A DNA stretch of 64,000 nucleotides. It comes from CAIWHR01 sp963809965 (GTDB lineage: Bacteria; Pseudomonadota; Gammaproteobacteria; Burkholderiales; Casimicrobiaceae). The translations under genes were made by a program, and so were the position numbers. The stretch lies in assembly GCA_963809965.1 (NCBI GenBank), contig CAWELU010000028.1, positions 1 to 64,000 of the forward strand, written 5' to 3'. The notes under the pieces are model-generated. The model worked only from the letters and a program-made list of their open reading frames with translations, was not told the DNA's origin and did not search any database. Below, piece after piece: positions 63,773 to 64,000 of the stretch (within the stretch, counting starts at the first letter, position 1; the number at the start of each line of letters is the position of its first letter).

Positions 63773-63864
63773 CCGATGCCCGCGGACGGCAGCGTCGTCG
63801 CATGATCGTTCAGGCTGCAGCCGTCGGTTCGCGATCGGCCTGAGCGCACGCGCAGGACCGGTCC

Positions 63865-64000
63865 GTGACAGCATTCCGCATCCTGACCGGCGCAACGAGC
63901 GTGCTGCTCGGCGCCTTGCTCGTCTGGGGGTCGCTGCACCAGAGCAGCGATCCGACCGTTCTCGGGCGATACAGCGTCCCGTACGCGGCTGGTCTCGCGC
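63865..64000 (+). CDS. Membrane protein, N-terminal fragment
   Basis: This frame runs from GTG 63865 off the end of the window, 45 codons: VTAFRILTGATSVLLGALLVWGS as a membrane segment, then HQSSDPTVLGRYSVPYAAGLA. Membrane proteins commonly follow carbamoyltransferases in polysaccharide clusters, but this one is not recognisable from the fragment. Start uncertain; no strong RBS. Confidence 0.4.
   Translation, partial: MTAFRILTGATSVLLGALLVWGSLHQSSDPTVLGRYSVPYAAGLA

Overview
The left 61.2 kb is very GC-rich DNA of myxobacterial type, most like an Anaeromyxobacter relative (Myxococcota). The support is gene content and style: long Ala/Pro-rich linkers, a receiver protein with a conserved C-terminal helix, a two-part acyl-CoA carboxylase with a long divergent biotin carboxylase subunit, a histone H1-like protein, a TIGR02265/DUF2378-like protein and a PAS/sigma-54 activator. 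This is a style-based assignment with no database search. Most longer genes here are broken by single-base frame changes. Where I could repair them by eye, removing one base nearly always restores a conserved family motif, so I treat them as sequence errors and give one span per gene. The last 2.8 kb differs: lower GC, intact genes, and surface-polysaccharide content. The switch lies inside mutS2 at about 61.2 kb and looks like a chimeric join or a recombination point.

Layout. 1-5.7 kb: PLP decarboxylase (partial), molybdopterin oxidoreductase, cupin, lipase-like hydrolase and a small secreted Cys-rich protein. 5.7-11.0 kb (minus): acyl-CoA carboxylase (carboxyltransferase, then biotin carboxylase with a biotin carrier domain) followed by a thymidylate-kinase-like protein with a degenerate P-loop. 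11.4-15.2 kb: small hypothetical, ferredoxin, S41 protease, and a RAYT transposase with REP-like palindromes in front. 15.5-25.7 kb (minus): valS, H1-like, nadC, DMT transporter, birA, coaX, a TPR protein, a hypothetical and murJ, i.e. cofactor (NAD, CoA, biotin) and cell-envelope functions. 25.8-30.5 kb: receiver protein, CheW-like protein, receiver-GGDEF protein and a TPR-zincin protein. 30.5-40.3 kb (minus): ABC binding protein, TIGR02265-like protein, DNA polymerase II, membrane protein and lipoproteins including a 994-residue repeat protein, and an EamA transporter. 40.5-47.1 kb: clpA, a long inverted repeat, nadD, a NamZ/DUF1343 protein, a TPR protein and a membrane protein.

47.2-55.7 kb is the most coherent system. 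A PAS/AAA+/Fis sigma-54 activator gene is followed by three copies of the palindrome GTCCA-N6-TGGAC, a near-consensus -24/-12 promoter (48779-48794) and an eight-gene operon. The operon encodes 3-oxoacid CoA-transferase A and B, a complete branched-chain-type ABC importer (livG, livF, binding protein, livH, livM) and a 3-hydroxybutyrate dehydrogenase-like SDR. I read it as a sigma-54-controlled uptake and catabolic system for 3-hydroxybutyrate/acetoacetate or a related hydroxy/keto acid. The unusual feature is the LIV-type importer built into a ketone-body operon.

55.8-61.2 kb: neutral zinc metallopeptidase, coiled-coil lipoprotein, prohibitin-like protein, TPR lipoprotein and truncated mutS2. 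61.2-64 kb: N-terminus of a polysaccharide flippase, a divergently transcribed NodU/TobZ-type carbamoyltransferase, and the start of a membrane protein. I saw no rRNA, tRNA, CRISPR array, phage or plasmid genes.
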